Assembly (NCBI GenBank): GCA_029855935.1 | Contig: JAGSHN010000021.1 | Location: 1 to 19,870, forward strand | Reading direction: 5' to 3' | DNA from: Candidatus Thorarchaeota archaeon | GTDB taxonomy: Archaea > Asgardarchaeota > Thorarchaeia > Thorarchaeales > Thorarchaeaceae | Length of the DNA: 19,870 nucleotides | In this document: positions 1 through 7,529 of the stretch, piece by piece | How the letters are laid out: each line of letters opens with the position of its first letter | Position numbering within the stretch: the first letter of the stretch is position 1 | Notes under the pieces: generated by a model | The model's database searches: none | The model's input: the letters and a program-made list of their open reading frames with translations, nothing else | What the model was told of the DNA's origin: nothing | Position numbers and translations under genes: made by a program

Positions 1-871
1 AGTAGTCTGACGGATTGTCATAGTTACCCGACATGACGACCTGCAGTGTGACTGACTCCACACCCACAGACCAGCCATCAGTGTCGAGGTCCGTGGTCAG
101 CGAGCTCGACGAGCCCGCCAGCGAGCCGTAGTGCGTCGTCACAAAGGTGTAGGAACTGATGTCACCGAAAGTCAGCTCGGCTCCGGTATCTGTGTCTGTG
201 ATAACGACTGTGACCGTTGTGTTGAAACCGTATGGCGTCAGGAGGTCACCTGACACACTCGCGGAGGTGTAGTGGTTCCTGATTGTCACTGTGAAGGTGA
301 AGGCGTCAGGATCGTCGTAGATGCCCTGCATGACCGCAGTCAGCGTCACTCCCGTGGAGCCCACGCTCCATGCATCAGTGTCCAGTTCGATCGTAAGTGA
401 GGTGAGGCTGGAATACACATCGGTCGAGTAGGATGATGTGAAGGTCAACGATGATACATCACTGGCCGTCAGTGTGGTGCCGTTGTCAGCATCGTAGATG
501 ACCACGTTTACAGTTGTGTTGAAACCGTATGGTGTCACAAAGTCGCCCGTGACGGTTGCGGTGGTGTTGTGCTTCCGAATCGTGATATCGAACTGATAGT
601 TGGACGGGGCTGCATAGTCTGCGCTGGACATAGTCACTGCCATTGTGACAGTCCTTGTGCCAAGCGGCCAAGTGTTCGTCGGAAGAGTGATGTCGTACGA
701 CGACGGGGGACTCTCTGAGTATGAACCGCCTGTCCAGCTGAAGGAGATGGATGACACCTCTGAGACGGCGACAGTCCCTCCTGTGTCTGTGTCTATGATA
801 GTCACAGTGATGGGAGTATTCCATCCGGATGGCGTGATCAGGTCACCCGAGACAGAGGCAGTTGTGTAGTG
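1..871 (-). repeat. Tandem ~99-100-residue Ig-like repeats inside the giant protein
   Basis: Three units begin at the histidine codons at 871, 571 and 274 (spacings of 300 and 297 bases, in frame). Each opens H-[YN]-T-[TS]-A-[ST]-V-[ST]-G-D followed by TP-[SY]-G-[WF]-NT, then a D-[TA]-D-x-G turn. The third unit is cut by the window edge. At DNA level, a stretch of about 25 bases at 216-240 recurs almost unchanged at 513-537, showing fairly recent duplication. Such repeats usually act as stalks that push a head domain away from the cell; that role is inferred. Confidence 0.85.
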
Positions 872-3800
872 TGCGCGCAGAGTGAATGTGATGTTCACGC
901 TCGCATCCTCCAGGTAGGCGCCCGACTTTGAAGCGTTGAATATGTACCAGTGGTCACCCAGCGAGAGGCCGCCCGTCGGTACAGAGATGTTGTACATTCC
1001 ATTGCCCTGAGCAACGACGTTGGCAGGAGTGCCGTTCGCGAACGTGATGGTCGCCCCAGTGACGGGCTGACCCGTGTACGTATCGCGGAAGATCAGCGTT
1101 GCAGTGAAGTCCTGTCCCCACGGTGTGGTGTCCACATCTACGTATGTGAGCTCTGTGTTGTGGGTCAGGTCGAGATAGAATGTGAGCGTGTCGTCGTTGT
1201 AGTAGGGATGCGAGGAGTAGACGACGAGTGTCCATCGCTGGTTGGTACCAAGATCAGTCGTGTTCAGTGTGATGCCATATCTTCCAGTGCTATAGTCGTG
1301 AAGTGTGACATTCGTCTCGACGCCCGACACCGACCAGTTCATCTTCACAGTGGCGCCCGATATCTTGTCCGAATTGATCACGTCCGTCAGCTCTACCTCG
1401 ACGTAGAGCTTGTCGCCTGCAACGGCGGCGGCTATGCTGTCAGGAACCGCATCACCGGGCGCTATCAGTGAGAGCGCCGAGTCGTGCTTGACTATGAACT
1501 CGCGCTCGTAGAGGCCCGTCTTGTTGTCCACTGCGGTGCCAGTATCATTGTAGAACACGCTGGCGGTCCACACGCCTGCGGCTGCAGTGGAGTCGATTGT
1601 CTTGGTGAATGTGTGCTCAGGCGAAACCCGCTCGCTCTCCGTTCCCACCGACAGGAATGTTCCGGGGTCATTCTGGTTGCTGTACTCAACAGACACCCAT
1701 GAGGATGTGCGGGCACCGGAGCTGATTCGAATCTCGTCGAGTGTGCCTTTGAAGTAGGCATTTCCACCAGGGATGACTGTGTCGACGGTACCACCACCTA
1801 TGCCCCAATCGGCGGAATAGCTCACGTTGGCCCAAGTGGCCTGTCCTGATGTGCCTGTTGCAGTATCGTCGGCTCCATTGATGTAGATGAGATTGCTGGC
1901 GGGATTGTTTGAATTCAGCACAACGGTGAAACTGTACCAGCCAGTATTCCAGAAGGCACGAGAGGTCCACACCTCTCTTGACTGCCCGCCGTTCTCCACG
2001 CGGAAGACAAGAGAACCGTCCGGAACGGCGGCATTGCCATAGTCCTGACCAACCAAGGCAATCAGCATATTGTTGTTGGCATCTTTGTACTTGGTCAGGA
2101 GAACCAGAGAGGTGGCCGAGCCGGAGCTGAAGGACTGATCCAGACGGAACCAACCCGCTATCGTGACATCACCTGTGGGATTCAGGCCCTTGCTCGCCGC
2201 GATGACTATCTGGTCATCAGTCCCGTCAAATTCCTGAGCATAGCCGAAGGCCGCGCTCGATGTCTGAGCGTTGCCATTCTGTGTACCGTCGTAGTCTCCT
2301 GAGGTGGCATCATAGTGAATCGCAGCGGTCCCCTCATCAACAGCAGTCTCATTCAGATGCCAGACCGCCTCATAGCTGTTAATCCAGACCTCCTCTGGCC
2401 GCTCCTGTGGTCCCACCACGGGGTTTCCATAGTACATATTGAACGTCGTGTCAGTGGTGCTTGACACGTTGAGCAATACCCAGGCGACAAGATGTGCGTG
2501 TGTGGAGTTATAGTTCTGCTCGAAGTAGTCGAGGTCGTGAGAGAGAACGACACCATTCTGGACAAAGACTATGTCATCACCGTCTGGTTGGACCTTGTCG
2601 GAACTGTGCAAGTCCGCATCATAGATATCGACAAGCACAGGATAGTTTGTCATGTCCGCGGAAACGGCAGAAGCCGGGATGGTGATTGTCTTCTTGTATC
2701 TGAAGGACGGCAGTTCGTGAGTGGTCGTCCCGCTGGTAGTGAGTGATGTCCGGTACCACTCATTTCCGGTTGGATCCGTCAGGACTAGGTTCGTGGTCGC
2801 ACCCTGAATCCAAGGCGTCGTGGCCCTGACGGCAAGTACGTCGTTTACGTTGAGAGTGGCAGTAGTTGAGAGCGTCCCTCCGTTGGGACCGACAAGCACG
2901 TTACTCACATAGTTGAGTGACACGAACCTGAAGACCCAGACACCGAACACATCAACACTACTGGCAGGGACGGTGACGACTCCACTGTGATAGTACCACT
3001 CCGTCGGATAGGTCTTCTCAACTCCAATAGGGTTCGTCACGGATGTGGGGCGCCACTCCGTCTGCGGGAACTCGACATTGACCTCAAGACTCTGTGTCCC
3101 CGTCGGTGGCGACACCAGGACATTCGCAGTCCACTCGACAATCGAGGCGTTGGTGACGTAGAATGTCGTGCCCGAGTTGTAGTTCTGATCCAGCGAGCCT
3201 CCCGATCCCGAGATGTCGAGACCAAGAGTGACATCAAGGTTCACTGGTCCAGATGATGCTGTCGAGAATACGAGACGAGCATGACTGTCATCCGACCATG
3301 TGTCAGGAAGAGTCTCCTCGGTGCCCACGGAGAGGAAGGATGCGGGATCATTCTGATTGTTGTACTCTGTCTGTATCCAGTTCGCAGAGCGCGCGGTGCT
3401 CTCTACTCGCAGCTCATCCAGCTGACCATTGAAGTAGCGCGAGCCCGGCGCACTCGCAAGATACGCGTCCAAGTCAGAGTCTGTAAAGGTCGAACCTGTA
3501 TTGTCGGCAGATGTGTAGAGCGTACCATCAATATAGACCCGAAGTTGCCCGCTCGGCAGGGTCGGGTCCCAGACCATCACAACATAGTGCCAAGTGCCGA
3601 CGGTGAGAGCAGGACCAGCATCAATCTCGGTCTGCGCACCAGAGGCGCCGTCGGTCGTGATGATGCAGTGTATCTTCGTACCATTATGGCCCACCATCCA
3701 CACGATAGGTGTCCCATCACTGCCGACCTCCTTACTGATGAACCGGCCAATACCAGTGCCATCAAGATTGACCCAGCCCGAGACCGTGATTGCAGACCAC

Positions 3801-5902
3801 GAGTCCGACGGGGTTGGACCTGTGCGCACGTGTTCGTTCAGCCCATCAAAGTTGAGAGCATGCCCAATCTTTCCTGCGACGGAGTCCGTACTCTCCATCG
3901 CCAGCGGTGTTCCGTCCATATTGCTCGAACTGCTGTCGAGAATCATCTCTGACGATGGGTCACCGTCCATATGCCAGACTCCTGCATAGCCATCACGCCA
4001 GACACCTGCAGGATTCTCAAGAGGCCCAGAGTCCGGATTGCCATAGTACATCTCAAGGACTGTGTCAGTCGTGGCCGACAGAGTTGGCACCCGTACCCAT
4101 GCGACGAGGTGTGCGTGTGTGGAGTTGAAGTTCTGATCGAAGAGCTCAATCTCATGGTCGACAGGTGTGCCGTTGACCATGAACGCTATGTCATCTCCAT
4201 CAGCCTGCACCTTGTTCGGGTCGTGCAAGTCAGTGTCGTAGATGTCAACAAGAACTGGAAAGTCCGTCAGAGTTGCAGCGACCTTCGCCGAGTCGATTGT
4301 CAGGGTCTTCTTGTAGTGAAGAGTTGTGACTACATCCTGAGCGCGCGGGACAAGATACTTTACCACGAGGCGCGGAAGGTTGTCGTCTGCAGGGGTGTTG
4401 TCATAGTCGGACGACCCTTCGATGTCGTAGTATGCTGTATTGTCTGACGTGTACATATAATCGAGCATGAGTGTGACATAGTTGTTCTCCGTCCAGCTCT
4501 CATTGACAACAACCTGCTGGAGCAGCGGAGTGATGTCGGAAGATCTGTACCGTCTTCCATCAGCCCACGAGTCTGGGACCCAGTCGATGCTTGCGTCCAG
4601 CCAGCTATATCGGTCCTCTAGGTGAGGGAAACCGCTTGTGAAAGCCGACGAGTTTGCCACGTCAGCAGCCTTGATACGCATACCTACCACATCAGAGCCA
4701 CCTGCGGACTCGACCTCCAGGTACGCTGAAAGGATTGCCGCGCCACGGGGGATGTTGACTGGGAACTGCAGACCAATCTGGAACGTGTCTGCCACACTCC
4801 AGCTGCCGTAGATGCCGACAGATAGACGACCATCGTTGAAGTAGCCGTCAAGGTCTATTCCGTCACTGTCATCGTAGCAGTCCCGGTTTGCGTTGTCTGG
4901 CAGGTACGTAAACAGCGACCCCTCTATCGCACCATCAACAAGAGTGCCGTTCGCCTTGAGGTCAATCTGTTCAGGGAACGGTCGTACTCTGAGATTGAGC
5001 ACAATGTTATCGACAAGTACGTGGCTGGTCAGCTGGGACGTAGGGGTGCCAGACAGGTCTGTCGCGATACCTACATCAAGCTGGACAACGCCCGGTGCAG
5101 AGAATGTCGAGAAGGCGCTGTCAGGTATCGTCACGGTGACTTGGAGCCACGTCCCCTTTGTGTCACCACTCTCGAAGACGTGCAGTTTGGTCTCGTAGCC
5201 AGCGACACGCACTATCAGATGGGCCTGGTCGACCATTGTGGACGACGGACTGACCTTGTAGTAGAATGAAACCTCGGCGGAGTATACATCACGGTAGGGT
5301 GCTGGGACGTACTGGCGCAGATAGATCTCACTAGACGGGGCGACAGTGTCAGAAGTCGACCAGTCTGCCTCGAATCGCCAACCGATGTCGCCCGTATAGC
5401 CTCCGTCAGAGACATCAACGAACTTCATATTTCCATAGTGCGGATGAGAGTTATCAGTACCTGCAACCACTTTGTGGAGCTCCCAGTAGTCGGGCACGGC
5501 AACATCCTCACTGGGATGGGGTGTAGCAAGCCACTTCTCGTTGTGGTAGTTGGAGAGATCCCCGTTCCGTGTCTGGTCATTCATCCACGCGGAGAGGGTG
5601 TCCACAGACGCTTGCAAGTTCGTACCGGACCATCCGTTTTCCAGGGACACTGTGGCATAGTCCTCTGTGGAGGAGTCAATCTCTAGTGGACCATCTTGAG
5701 TATTCGTGACATACCCAGTCATAGTCACAGGTAGGGCGGTTCCTGTTCCCGTCAGACCCACATTGTCAGCTGCAGGGACAACTATGCCCTGAGACATGTC
5801 AAGTGGGACCCTACTCTCCGGGGCCTCATTGCCCGGGCCCTGAATGGCGGGAATGGACAGCATAATCACAAATAGCACAACAACTGGCACAACCTTCTTC
5901 AT
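1..5902 (-). CDS. Giant secreted multi-domain surface protein, 3' end outside window (DUF2341-LamG x2, Ig-like repeats)
   Basis: One frame stays open from an ATG at 5902 to the left edge, giving 1,967 residues and no stop. I checked the frame at 4315, 2698, 871, 571 and 274. The start has a GGAGGT SD nine bases upstream. The N-terminus (MKK, a hydrophobic stretch, then IPAIQGPG) is a signal peptide. Domains in order: a beta-rich region with a lectin-like sandwich (about 30-300); a DNRLRE-like sandwich (about 300-520); DUF2341 plus LamG (about 528-865; WHMDG near 643); a linker sandwich region (865-1065); a second DUF2341 plus LamG (1067-1418; WHLNE near 1181); an Ig-like region (1440-1675); and tandem repeats of about 99 residues from 1678 on. 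N-x-S/T sequons are frequent, suggesting an N-glycosylated surface protein. LamG and DUF2341 domains usually bind glycans or proteins, so adhesion or polymer binding is inferred. No catalytic domain or C-terminal anchor is visible in the part present. Confidence 0.9.
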   Translation of the reverse strand, partial: MKKVVPVVVLFVIMLSIPAIQGPGNEAPESRVPLDMSQGIVVPAADNVGLTGTGTALPVTMTGYVTNTQDGPLEIDSSTEDYATVSLENGWSGTNLQASVDTLSAWMNDQTRNGDLSNYHNEKWLATPHPSEDVAVPDYWELHKVVAGTDNSHPHYGNMKFVDVSDGGYTGDIGWRFEADWSTSDTVAPSSEIYLRQYVPAPYRDVYSAEVSFYYKVSPSSTMVDQAHLIVRVAGYETKLHVFESGDTKGTWLQVTVTIPDSAFSTFSAPGVVQLDVGIATDLSGTPTSQLTSHVLVDNIVLNLRVRPFPEQIDLKANGTLVDGAIEGSLFTYLPDNANRDCYDDSDGIDLDGYFNDGRLSVGIYGSWSVADTFQIGLQFPVNIPRGAAILSAYLEVESAGGSDVVGMRIKAADVANSSAFTSGFPHLEDRYSWLDASIDWVPDSWADGRRYRSSDITPLLQQVVVNESWTENNYVTLMLDYMYTSDNTAYYDIEGSSDYDNTPADDNLPRLVVKYLVPRAQDVVTTLHYKKTLTIDSAKVAATLTDFPVLVDIYDTDLHDPNKVQADGDDIAFMVNGTPVDHEIELFDQNFNSTHAHLVAWVRVPTLSATTDTVLEMYYGNPDSGPLENPAGVWRDGYAGVWHMDGDPSSEMILDSSSSNMDGTPLAMESTDSVAGKIGHALNFDGLNEHVRTGPTPSDSWSAITVSGWVNLDGTGIGRFISKEVGSDGTPIVWMVGHNGTKIHCIITTDGASGAQTEIDAGPALTVGTWHYVVMVWDPTLPSGQLRVYIDGTLYTSADNTGSTFTDSDLDAYLASAPGSRYFNGQLDELRVESTARSANWIQTEYNNQNDPASFLSVGTEETLPDTWSDDSHARLVFSTASSGPVNLDVTLGLDISGSGGSLDQNYNSGTTFYVTNASIVEWTANVLVSPPTGTQSLEVNVEFPQTEWRPTSVTNPIGVEKTYPTEWYYHSGVVTVPASSVDVFGVWVFRFVSLNYVSNVLVGPNGGTLSTTATLNVNDVLAVRATTPWIQGATTNLVLTDPTGNEWYRTSLTTSGTTTHELPSFRYKKTITIPASAVSADMTNYPVLVDIYDADLHSSDKVQPDGDDIVFVQNGVVLSHDLDYFEQNYNSTHAHLVAWVLLNVSSTTDTTFNMYYGNPVVGPQERPEEVWINSYEAVWHLNETAVDEGTAAIHYDATSGDYDGTQNGNAQTSSAAFGYAQEFDGTDDQIVIAASKGLNPTGDVTIAGWFRLDQSFSSGSATSLVLLTKYKDANNNMLIALVGQDYGNAAVPDGSLVFRVENGGQSREVWTSRAFWNTGWYSFTVVLNSNNPASNLIYINGADDTATGTSGQATWANVSYSADWGIGGGTVDTVIPGGNAYFKGTLDEIRISSGARTSSWVSVEYSNQNDPGTFLSVGTESERVSPEHTFTKTIDSTAAAGVWTASVFYNDTGTAVDNKTGLYEREFIVKHDSALSLIAPGDAVPDSIAAAVAGDKLYVEVELTDVINSDKISGATVKMNWSVSGVETNVTLHDYSTGRYGITLNTTDLGTNQRWTLVVYSSHPYYNDDTLTFYLDLTHNTELTYVDVDTTPWGQDFTATLIFRDTYTGQPVTGATITFANGTPANVVAQGNGMYNISVPTGGLSLGDHWYIFNASKSGAYLEDASVNITFTLRAHYTTASVSGDLITPSGWNTPITVTIIDTDTGGTVAVSEVSSISFSWTGGSYSESPPSSYDITLPTNTWPLGTRTVTMAVTMSSADYAAPSNYQFDITIRKHNTTATVTGDFVTPYGFNTTVNVVIYDADNGTTLTASDVSSLTFTSSYSTDVYSSLTSLTIELDTDAWSVGSTGVTLTAVMQGIYDDPDAFTFTVTIRNHYTSASVSGDLLTPYGFNTTVTVVITDTDTGAELTFGDISSYTFVTTHYGSLAGSSSSLTTDLDTDGWSVGVESVTLQVVMSGNYDNPSDY
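1640..2704 (-). repeat. DUF2341-LamG module, copy 2
   Basis: Residues about 1067-1418 of the giant protein. It opens FRYKKTITIP and shares PVLVDIYD, DGDDI, NSTHAHLVAWV, MYYGNP and the closing NQNDPGTFLSVGTE with copy 1. The underlying DNA is similar too: for example, the bases at about 2490-2515 resemble those at about 4106-4131. This points to duplication within the gene rather than independent acquisition. Confidence 0.8.
3310..4321 (-). repeat. DUF2341-LamG module, copy 1 (N-terminal)
   Basis: Residues about 528-865 of the giant protein. It opens HYKKTLTID, runs through a DUF2341 core with PVLVDIYD, a DGDDI turn and an NSTHAHLVAWV strand, then continues into a LamG/concanavalin-like sandwich ending NQNDPASFLSVGTEE. 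It is the same kind of module, in the same order, as the copy at about 1640-2704. Confidence 0.8.
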
Positions 5903-5911
5903 CTTCGAGGG

Positions 5912-5917
5912 ACCTCC
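5912..5917 (-). promoter_or_regulatory. Shine-Dalgarno site of the giant surface protein
   Basis: GGAGGT on the minus strand, nine bases before the ATG at 5902. It fixes the start and implies a leadered transcript. Confidence 0.7.
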
Positions 5918-5965
5918 GCGCAGGCTCTCATCTGACACCCAGTACCCAGCAATCTGGATGTTGAA

Positions 5966-5976
5966 CAGAATATGTT
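5966..5976 (-). promoter_or_regulatory. Possible TATA box of the giant surface protein gene
   Basis: On the minus strand the AT-rich stretch ACATATTCT lies about 68 bases before the ATG, which would give a leader of roughly 40 bases. It is a weak match to the archaeal TATA consensus and is placed by position only. Confidence 0.3.
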
Positions 5977-6027
5977 GTGGACCAGACATCCTTTTGAAGG
6001 ATTGGTAGTCCAGACTATTCGGGATGT

Positions 6028-6060
6028 CGCCTGTGTTGACGATTTTTCGACAGGCGTTTT
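6028..6060 (+). terminator. Hairpin followed by a T run (terminator-like, orientation puzzling)
   Basis: CGCCTGT at 6028-6034 pairs perfectly with ACAGGCG at 6050-6056. An inner CGA/TCG stem closes a TTTT loop, and TTTT follows at 6057-6060. It looks like an intrinsic terminator on the plus strand, yet no plus-strand gene ends here. On the minus strand it sits in the upstream region of the giant gene. Confidence 0.35.
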
Positions 6061-6358
6061 GTGCGGCGGGAGGGCAAGTGAAAGTGGGTAGGGACCGTTC
6101 GCAACGACAGGGGATTTGATAGATCTGGACCCCATCTCTCACCAGCTCTCAAGCACAGGATACAAATGTTGACTGGCGCCTGTATCAACCGGTAACACCG
6201 GACGAACATCCCCAGCGATGTGCCTTTCACAAACCACTACTTAAGCTATGCGCGAACATACGATGTCGTGGGAAGAGAAAGGAGCACCTCATAAAGACCA
6301 CGGGCACACACTGTGTCGGGCCATAGATCAAGTGTCATACCGAGACGTCCGCGCAGTT

Positions 6359-7165
6359 TCATAGCGAGGACAGGTAGTCCCAGTAGCCCATCATCCTGTA
6401 GCCGAGCCGGTCCATAAGGTCGAATAGGAGATTCATCACATTCTCGTTGGCATGATCACGCGGGTGAAGTGCCACCTGCAGGGGGCCCTTGAGCTCCATC
6501 TCGACCACCGCCCTCGTGACATCAACAATGCGTTCTCCCAGACTTATCACCGAGGCCGCAGTGGCCAGAACTCTGTTCTTCGTGTGATAGTGGATCATGT
6601 CACCAATGACCGTGTATCTCAGATTCAAAGAACGGGAGACATTGTAGAGGTTCCTGGGAGCCTGCCACCGAGGCGGGACAATACCGATGGGCCGCTTTCC
6701 AAAGGCCTTCTCGAACATGTTCACGGCGTATAGCATTCTTGAGTTGAGCCGTGCGAGAGAGAGGTCCGCAAACTCGGCACGAGATCCTGAGGACGAGATG
6801 TGGGTATATCCGTGGAGGGACAACTCATGGTCTAGGGAGAGGAGGTACTCTGCAAGAGTGGGATTCTTTTCAAAGGTGTTGATGCGCTTCAGGTCGTAGA
6901 ATGGAGTGACGAGTAATGTGACGCGGGCCAAGCCCATCTCGTCCAAGAGGTCGCACATCTTCACGATGTCGTCTTCGAATGCGGGGCTGACCTCGTGAAG
7001 TGAGACAAGGGCGATACCTTCACCTACATGCTCTGCTTCCTCAGGCACTCTCACCACCCTATGTCCCTGTGCGAATACTGCACGACCATTCGACCAGACA
7101 ATGTGGTCAACGGTCGGCTCGGCGGAACTACAGTCGCCTCCGCCACTGTTTGTAGGCAAGGTCAA
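6359..7165 (-). CDS. DUF2334 / polysaccharide-deacetylase-like protein
   Basis: The 268 residues match the DUF2334 branch of the NodB/polysaccharide-deacetylase fold. A first strand carries SLHEVSP (about 55-61) where classical NodB has the TFDD motif. A metal-site pair H-x3-H appears in LHGYTH (His118, His122). An RPIGIVPPRWQAP loop and a C-terminal ALHPRDH follow. The family is thought to remove acetyl groups from glycans, but substrates are mostly unknown. No signal peptide or membrane segment is seen, so it looks cytoplasmic. The start is uncertain: the listed TTG overlaps the histone gene's end by 38 bases, and GTG codons at 7057 or 7048 would start just before the conserved domain. It lies directly downstream of the histone gene on the same strand and is probably co-transcribed with it. 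Confidence 0.8.
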   Translation of the reverse strand: MTLPTNSGGGDCSSAEPTVDHIVWSNGRAVFAQGHRVVRVPEEAEHVGEGIALVSLHEVSPAFEDDIVKMCDLLDEMGLARVTLLVTPFYDLKRINTFEKNPTLAEYLLSLDHELSLHGYTHISSSGSRAEFADLSLARLNSRMLYAVNMFEKAFGKRPIGIVPPRWQAPRNLYNVSRSLNLRYTVIGDMIHYHTKNRVLATAASVISLGERIVDVTRAVVEMELKGPLQVALHPRDHANENVMNLLFDLMDRLGYRMMGYWDYLSSL

Positions 7166-7364
7166 TATCCCGGTCGGTGATTGTCTTGCGCTCGGTCACT
7201 TCAACAATCTCGGCAGCGCTCTGTGCCAAGAACTCGCCTATCTCCTCAAGGATCTGTGCCAGCCGCTCAGCGGCTCGGTCACTGACGCGTTCGGCACCCG
7301 CCTTGCGGATGAGTCTGTCAACTGGTGCAACGGGGATTATTCTATCGCGTCTCGAACGTGGCAA
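7128..7364 (-). CDS. Archaeal histone (HMf-like fold) with short basic N-terminal tail
   Basis: The product is 78 residues if translation starts at the TTG at 7364, which has AGAGGTGA seven bases upstream. A longer frame back to 7436 would begin upstream of the likely TATA box, so I reject it. The histone fold is clear: PVAPVDRLIRKAGAERVSD (helix 1 and loop 1), a central helix of the LAQILEEIGEFLAQSA type, then ERKTITDRDIDLAYKQ (loop 2 and helix 3). Classical archaeal histones are 66-70 residues and begin right at the PIAPVDR motif. This one has about ten extra basic residues first and ends in RRRL. It wraps DNA as dimers or larger multimers. The ThiI-like gene lies upstream on the same strand and the deacetylase-like gene downstream. 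Confidence 0.93.
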   Translation of the reverse strand: MPRSRRDRIIPVAPVDRLIRKAGAERVSDRAAERLAQILEEIGEFLAQSAAEIVEVTERKTITDRDIDLAYKQWRRRL

Positions 7365-7371
7365 CCAAATC

Positions 7372-7379
7372 TCACCTCT
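7372..7379 (-). promoter_or_regulatory. Shine-Dalgarno site that decides the histone start
   Basis: AGAGGTGA on the minus strand, seven bases before TTG 7364. It is an extended match to the archaeal 16S tail and the main reason for choosing TTG over the upstream ATG. Confidence 0.7.
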
Positions 7380-7423
7380 ACTCCGTGAATACGGCGTGGA
7401 TAGGTGAGGAGTCGGCACGTGGG

Positions 7424-7432
7424 CTATTAAAG
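7424..7432 (-). promoter_or_regulatory. Probable TATA box of the histone gene
   Basis: CTTTAATAG on the minus strand would give a transcript start near 7402 and a leader of roughly 40 bases. The gap of about 165 bases after the ThiI-like gene fits a separate promoter. Confidence 0.45.
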
Positions 7433-7529
7433 GCATTGTTCTCTCTGTGCGAAAATGGGTGGAGTATGATACTCAGATAGCGGGCATATCGCCAGAGTAT
7501 GCGTTGGTCGCATCGCGTTGGAGTGTGTC

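Larger units (their letters stand above)
5903..6358. other. Non-coding stretch upstream of the giant surface protein
   Basis: This 456-base gap lies between the deacetylase-like gene's stop and the giant gene's start. The short frames here give low-complexity, Arg/Pro/Ser-rich products without motifs. It holds the giant gene's leader, possible TATA elements (near 5970 and, more weakly, near 6290 on the minus strand) and the hairpin at 6028-6056. I see no tRNA or known RNA. Confidence 0.6.

Noticed and set aside
3281-3952. 223-codon plus-strand frame inside the giant gene
   Set aside because: Antisense shadow of the LamG module, Arg/Val-rich with no motif.
6015-6230. Short minus-strand frames between the giant gene and the deacetylase gene
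   Set aside because: No motif, odd composition, no SD; more likely non-coding.
7365-7436. Longer histone start at ATG 7436
   Set aside because: The ATG lies upstream of the TATA-like box, and the extra residues do not look like a histone tail; TTG 7364 has the SD.
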